Assembly (NCBI GenBank): GCA_903813345.2
Contig: CAIIXF020000012.1
Coordinates: 23,324,184-23,388,183 of the forward strand
Direction of reading: 5' to 3'
DNA: 64,000 nt
Origin: Owenia fusiformis
Lineage: Eukaryota > Annelida > Polychaeta > Sabellida > Oweniidae
Made by a program: the position numbers and the translations under genes. Under the pieces are notes generated by a model that saw nothing but the letters and a program-made list of their open reading frames with translations, had not been told where the DNA came from and did no database searches. This document shows positions 58,852 to 64,000 of the stretch, piece after piece; the stretch's first letter is position 1; the number at the start of each line of letters is the position of its first letter.

Positions 58852-61800
58852 TTATTTACAGGTATGGTACAAAGATGAGGTTTCAAATTCATAAAGAGTA
58901 TTTAAGTTACTCACACATTTTTCAATATACCATTTGTGAATAGATAACTTTGCTATCAGTATATTTTTGTAATTCTTTACTTTACCTATTCCATATATTT
59001 GATTGGCAGTTATATTTGGGAAATGTTTAGTCCAAAATTCAGCAACTGCTTTGCATTTAACAAAATGATGCTCTAAATTATCTATTTCATCACAGCTTGT
59101 ACATTTGCTTGAATTTAAAATACCATATCTATGCAGTAAAAGATTACATGGATATATTGAATGTAAAATCTTCCAGTGTAGTATAATAAGGTCTGTTGCT
59201 GTTGTACAATTTTTTGCATTAAGCCAGGTTTTTCTTGTTAAAACTTCATTTTTGAATACAATTTCACAAACCCGTTTTTCTATTAAAATTTTCCTAAAAT
59301 CTTGAACATTTAAGTACTGCACATCTGTATCATTGAAGTATAAAGTATCTTCTGGAGCTACATTTTGATGTTCTAATATCATCTCCCTTTTGAGTGCTTG
59401 TTTCAAAGTTTGATATTGCATCCATGTTTCAGCATTTCTGCCTACTGAGGAAACAATTTCATCATAAGAAATAATCTGGCCATTTTTGCAAACATCACAT
59501 ATAAAATTTATTCCACACTTAATCCAGCTTTGAAAATACAATTCTTTACCTGTAGCTTTGATATTTTCATTATGCCATAAAATAGAGCTGTCTTTGAACT
59601 TATTGTTTGATTTCAATAGATATAATAGTTCGCTATAAAATCCTAACAATTTATCAGTATTCACAATATTTTTAAAATCATTATTACATTGAAATATGGT
59701 TAAATCTTTACATAGGGTACCATACAAATACAGAGGAATTTTCCTCCAGCTGCCATTTCCATTTTCTTGTAGCTGTTTGACCCATTTAAATGCTAGAGCA
59801 TTTTGCATATCAAATATATTGATCATTTTTAATCCTCCATTTTTAAAATCTTGTACAATTATTTCCCGTTTAACTCTTTCGGGAACATATTTTAAATCAT
59901 CTTCCTTGAATTTTCCCTTCGCCCATATAAACTTAAATAACATTCTGTTAATCCTTCTAAGAAGATGTTCAGGCAATATAAAACTTTGCAGTAAATATAA
60001 AAATTGTGAGGAAAGAAAAGTCTTTGCTAATGTTATCTTGCCTAATAATGTGAGACGTCTCTGAGCCCAAGATTTCATTATATTAACACATTTTTGTATT
60101 TTTGGCTCAAAATTGTCTTGTACAAGATCTGTTACACTGGTAGTTGTACAAAATGTAATACCCAAAATTTTAATTTTATTATTTGGACTTAGCTTCCAAT
60201 TAATATTACCTAAGGTATCTTGTCTATATTTCCATGTTCCGAGCCACATGGCTTCAGTTTTGTTTTTATTAATTTTCAGACCTGATATTATTGAAAATTT
60301 GTCGATCAATAACATGGCATTGGCAAATGAAGCTTCATTTTTCAAAAAAAGGGTTGAGTCATCTGCATATTGCAACAACTTGAGCCCCATGTCACAACCA
60401 GGTATTTCAACACCCTGTATATTGTTATCTTGTCTTAGTTTACATGAAAACAACTCTGTAGCTAAAATGTAGCAGATCGGACTGAGTGGACAGCCCTGTC
60501 GTAGCCCTCGATCTAAATGAATGGGGGATGTGCCATTTATCCACCCATTATAATTAATGAAATTCATACAGTTTGCATTTAAGACTTTCACCCAATTTAT
60601 AAAGCTATCTCCAAATCCATACATCTTTAAGGAGTCAAGCACAAATTCTTTAGAGATTGTATCATACGCTTTAACATTATCTATTGCTAATAAAATACCC
60701 TGTTTCTGCTCTTTATCAATAAAATTAATTACATCATCAATGGCTCTTAAAATCATACCTGCTGATCTATTTTTAATATAACCACATTGATCTTCATGTA
60801 CCAAGTCTGATATAACAAGCTTTAGTCTTAACACCATAACTTTAGCTGCTAATTTATAGTCCACATTACTTAAAGTTAAGGGACGCCAATTTTTTAACTT
60901 ATCTTTCGGAAGATTCTTTTTGGGTAAAAGAGCCATTATACCAACTCTCTGTGAACATGACATAGAGCCAGTTTCAGAGGCAGCATTGAGGGAATTCAGA
61001 ACCAAAGTATTGAGTTTGCACCAAAACATTTTGTAAAAACCTGCAGTGAGACCATCAGAGCCTGGACTAGACTCATTAGACATTGTTTTAAGTGCTTGTT
61101 TACATTAAAAATCAGTAATTTCACCTTCACACTTTTGAGCCTTTTCATTTGTTAAAGATGGTACATTAACATCATGCATAAAATCATCTAAATCTGCTTT
61201 ACGATATGTATTTGGGTTTTTGTATAATGCTTTGTAAAACTTTATTTGTTCATTCATGATGCGGTTTTGATTTACAATAATTTCACCATTGTCTAACTGG
61301 AGCTTACTCATTATTTTTTTCTTCCCTTTAACCTCTTCTAAACGCAAAAAATATTTAGTGCTTTTTTCACCATGTTCTGCCCAAAGTGCTTTAGAGCGTA
61401 ACATAGCTCCTTTTGCTTCAGAACACGATAATAAATTAAACTTGTTCTTAAGCATGTTAATACCAGTATTATTTACAGTAGTGATATCATTTGGGTTTTT
61501 ACATAGCTTTTTACTTTCTGTTTTAAGTTGGTGTTTTACAGTATATAACTCATCTCTGTTTGCTCTTGCTTTCAGTCTGCCATATTCACATGAAAATGTT
61601 TTTACTTTATTTTTTACAATAATCCCATTTAATTTGGGGATCATCAATATTGCATACATTTATCTTATTTTCAATTATGTTATTAATACCATCAACATAA
61701 TCTTTATCTCTTAAGAAGCTATTATTGAGTTTCCAATAAGAAGGACCTTTATCTGTCTTGACTAGTTCTATGTTAACAATAATACCTCTGTGGTCAGAGT

Positions 61801-62476
61801 TTGGAATATCAACTATTTCAGAGTTGACCACCTTGTCAAAACATATATCATTCATAAAGTTATAATCTATTCGTCGTATAATGTTTTGATTTTTATGACG
61901 CCATGTGAACATTTTCTCATTGGGATGAAAAAGGCGCCAAGTATCATTCATGTTATTTTGATAGATAAGATTTTTGAATCCATTTATTTCATTAATATTA
62001 TGGTTTTTACCACTGATGTTATCAACATTTGGTTCTAAAACACAATTAAAATCACCAGCTATAATAAGATTTACATTATTTGAATTGAAGTCTTTGATGT
62101 AACCATCTAATTTATTGTAAAATGATATCTTATCTTGGTTTTGATTTGGTGCATAAGTGTTGATGCACCTAAACACTTCATTTTCATGAGTAAATTCTAA
62201 AATCAAAATCCTACTTTCCTGGTGAAGAATGCTTACATCAGTGTATTCAAAATTTTTCTTAAATAAAATGATTTCTCCTTTGCTGTGTGCTGTGCCAGGG
62301 TTAGCATAAATATCACCACCCCATTCCATTTTCCAATTATTTATCAAATCATCTGTTATATAGCACTCTTGCAATATCGCAATATCACAATCAATCTGCT
62401 TCAAATATTTGAAGCAAGAGTATCTTGTAAGCCGTCGCCGTAATCCTTGGACATTTCCTGAGAATATTGTTATCAT
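58852..62476 (-). pseudogene. LINE ORF2: endonuclease-reverse transcriptase, broken
   Basis: About 1,200 residues from 62476. The N-terminal endonuclease shows NVQGLRR, LQECY, GDFNCVL and SDHRG motifs (residues 8-240). The reverse transcriptase, from about 61020, has GCPLSPICYILATELF and the catalytic YADDSTLF. Near the end a C-x2-C…H…C knuckle (SSKCTSCDEIDNLEHHFVKC) is typical of LINE tails. Two lesions stop translation: a one-base frame change at an A-run near 61607-61620 and an in-frame TAA at 61105-61107. It is 30 bp downstream of ORF1. Otherwise well preserved, so the insertion is young. Confidence 0.85.
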
Positions 62477-62506
62477 TTAAACATATTTGTAAAGTGTGTG
62501 TTTAAA

Positions 62507-63412
62507 TTATCCAGGATCCTTCACTGTAGGTGGTATGCATTTCATGCTATTAGGGATTTCAGAAAGAGGGCTCACTGATTCCTTACATTTCTTGTTTTCA
62601 GGGTTTTCACAAAGTGGGCTTACTTGGTCCCTGTTACGCTTAAAATGTTTGTATAATTTGCTTTGCGTTTTCTTTTTCTCCTTCTTTTCTGTTTCACTTT
62701 CTCTCACCGTGTTCACAGGTGAAGTTGCTTGAGTCAAGAAAGTGTCAACACGTTCCATTATTTCAGCTTCACTTTGGTCATTCTGGTTAACTTCCATTGC
62801 TAGATCTAGCAGTTGGCTTACCAGCTTGCGAGGGGTTGTATGGATAGTTGTAGTTGTTGTTACTGCTGCCGGTTGGCTTGCTGCAGCTTGTTGATCATTC
62901 TCAATGCTGTCGATGTCATCACTCATAGGCTGAAGGTTATCACAGGGGTTGTTTTGGGGTGGGTGTTGGTCCTGTCCTGCTTTGTTTTGACGTGGATTTG
63001 GGCAATCTTGTTTTTTGTGAGTTAAATCGCCACAATTCCAACATGCAATCTTTTTGGAAGCAGCTTCATTGGTACACTGATGACGCAGGTGCCCCTTTTC
63101 GCTGCACAGAAAACATGTTTTTGTCGTAGATTTGTTATTCGGGCAATCCTTGGTATTGTGATCTCCATAGCAATGTCTACAATTGATCGCTTGGTCGTCA
63201 TAGTAGAGTGTTAGTTGAACATCAATCAAATTGCTGGGCTCAAATGGATCTTTCACAGGGAACTTTATATATCGTGGCTGCTGATTTTCTATTTTCGATG
63301 CGTAGCAGAATCTATGCCCCGTCATGATATTAACTTTTTCACCATTCTCAAATTTGTACTTGACATGCCACTGAACATCAGATGTACGAGTTGCAAATGT
63401 ATCAACAAATTA
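62507..63412 (-). pseudogene. LINE ORF1 fragment with three CCHC zinc knuckles
   Basis: The open frame runs from the truncated 5' edge to TGA/TAA-side stop at 62507; the first in-frame ATG is at 63325. Knuckles are CRHCYGDHNTKDC, CFLCSEKGHLRHQC and CWNCGDLTHKKQDC (C-x2-C-x4-H-x4-C). They are followed by a Pro/Gln/Asn-rich linker and a basic tail. ORF1 proteins of this type bind the element's RNA. The N-terminal part is missing. Confidence 0.8.
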
Positions 63413-63616
63413 AATTAAATTTATATAAATTGTTTTTGCTTTTAATGGTTGTCAGTCAGTCAACATTACATAAAGGACCCTGTTTCTTTACAGAATGTTT
63501 TCAATAATTAATTTAAGAGTTAAACATTTGTTGAATTCAGTTCACCATATCGATACTTATCCTTTTGACAATTACGTTTTCCTATGAACTTCGCTAATAT
63601 ATTGTGTAAAGCCATG

Positions 63617-63760
63617 AAAGGAGGAGGGAAAGTTGGGTTGTTTGCATCTCCCCTGTCTCAAAGTCGAAATTATATTTTATCATCTCTATGAGTGCTTTTC
63701 CTGTAAGTAATGCATTGACCTAATATATGCACCTGTTTAGATCCTCATTTTGGCATTATG
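63617..63760. mobile_element. internally deleted copy of the 50-kb inverted-repeat element
   Basis: AAAGGAGGAGGGAAAGTTG joins directly to GGGTTGTTTGCATCTCCCC and continues to GCACCTGTTTAGATCCTCA, matching both ends of 50002-50715 with the centre deleted. Confidence 0.6.
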
Positions 63761-63993
63761 TTCATCTGTCGAAATTTAGCATGGGATTGCACTCGTGGTG
63801 TAAACCTAGTTAAGTTGAAGTAAGCTGAAATGTATAGTAATAAAGATGATTCTAATATGAAGTTAACAAGTTCATCATCAATATCTAATGGGATAACCGC
63901 GATTTTGGATAAGAGCACTAACTCTTCTGGGTATGCTTTCGAGTCTCCTGATGCACTGCCCAGGGTTATTAACCCATGTTCTTTGAACTGCAA
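63745..63993 (-). other. possible exon reaching the window edge
   Basis: An open minus-strand frame of 82 codons (…HGLITLGSASGDSKAYPEEL…ILESSLLLYISAYFNL…) runs into the end of the window. No family recognised. GAAATTGCAG just before it could be an acceptor. Its 3' end overlaps the transposon fragment at 63617-63760, which argues against an intact gene. Confidence 0.25.
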
Positions 63994-64000
63994 TTTCCAG

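Larger units (their letters stand above)
58811..63415 (-). mobile_element. 5'-truncated Tx1/L1-like LINE retrotransposon
   Basis: On the minus strand: a partial ORF1 with three CCHC knuckles, then ORF2 with apurinic endonuclease and reverse transcriptase, a 3' AATAAA, and a poly(A) tail (14 T on the plus strand at 58811-58824). The 5' end breaks off inside ORF1 at about 63415, as is usual for target-primed insertion. The zinc-knuckle ORF1 plus YADD reverse transcriptase points to the Tx1/L1 group; I could not place the family more precisely. Target duplication is uncertain because both flanks are A+T-rich. Confidence 0.85.
58490..63572. mobile_element. foldback element, copy 2, interrupted by a LINE
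   Basis: 58490-58810 (GTTTAGGTCTCTCAA…AAAATGTTAACAAAAACAG) and 63416-63572 (TTATATAAATTG…CACCATATCGATACTTATCC) are the two parts of one element homologous, in reverse orientation, to 28984-29727. In copy 1 the corresponding sequence is continuous (…GTTAACAATAACAGTTATATGAAA…), so everything between 58811 and 63415 is an insertion. Confidence 0.75.

Overview
This is animal genomic DNA. The coding regions are split by GT-AG introns and are rich in A+T. Introns and intergenic DNA are packed with foldback elements, MITEs, minisatellites and one non-LTR retrotransposon. Recognisable genes are FBXO39-like F-box proteins, TSP1/EGF-containing secreted enzymes, a fibrinogen-domain relic and a C2H2 zinc-finger giant. 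This mix suggests a marine invertebrate (lophotrochozoan or basal deuterostome); the sequence alone does not fix the species.

Layout. (1) 147-4861: two FBXO39-like genes, head to head, share a 238-bp intergenic promoter with a CRE palindrome. (2) 4998-6064: a Tc1/mariner-like inverted-repeat element. (3) 6325-25587: a minus-strand array of three secreted enzyme genes that begin with the same leader exon (signal peptide plus a short amphipathic segment). One continues into a dienelactone hydrolase (9889-6325). The other two continue into TSP1, EGF-like and flavin amine oxidase exons (19924-11579 and 25587-22757). A decayed fourth leader exon lies at 21080-21220. Every junction linking a leader to its enzyme is phase 1, so exon shuffling followed by tandem duplication is the simplest reading. 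(4) 26-32.5 kb: intergenic repeats, including a Gypsy-like integrase relic split by a Harbinger-type MITE and a TTAA-flanked piggyBac-type MITE. (5) 32706-52083: one gene of eight exons encoding a predicted 3,808-residue zinc-finger protein, with a single 9.1-kb exon and about ten fingers. Its coding end runs into a 21-bp minisatellite that fills the presumed 3' UTR. (6) 53-58 kb: 3' UTR and intergenic DNA, tandem repeats, and a fibrinogen-domain pseudogene broken by a stop, a frameshift and a MITE. (7) 58.8-63.4 kb: a 5'-truncated Tx1/L1-like LINE inserted in a foldback element.

The most interesting system is the enzyme array. A common secretory leader is attached to two unrelated oxidative/hydrolytic enzymes. 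In the amine oxidases it is coupled through extracellular TSP1 and EGF modules, which suggests enzymes anchored to matrix, mucus or cuticle. The exon models are my own, built from splice-site and phase consistency; they need RNA evidence.
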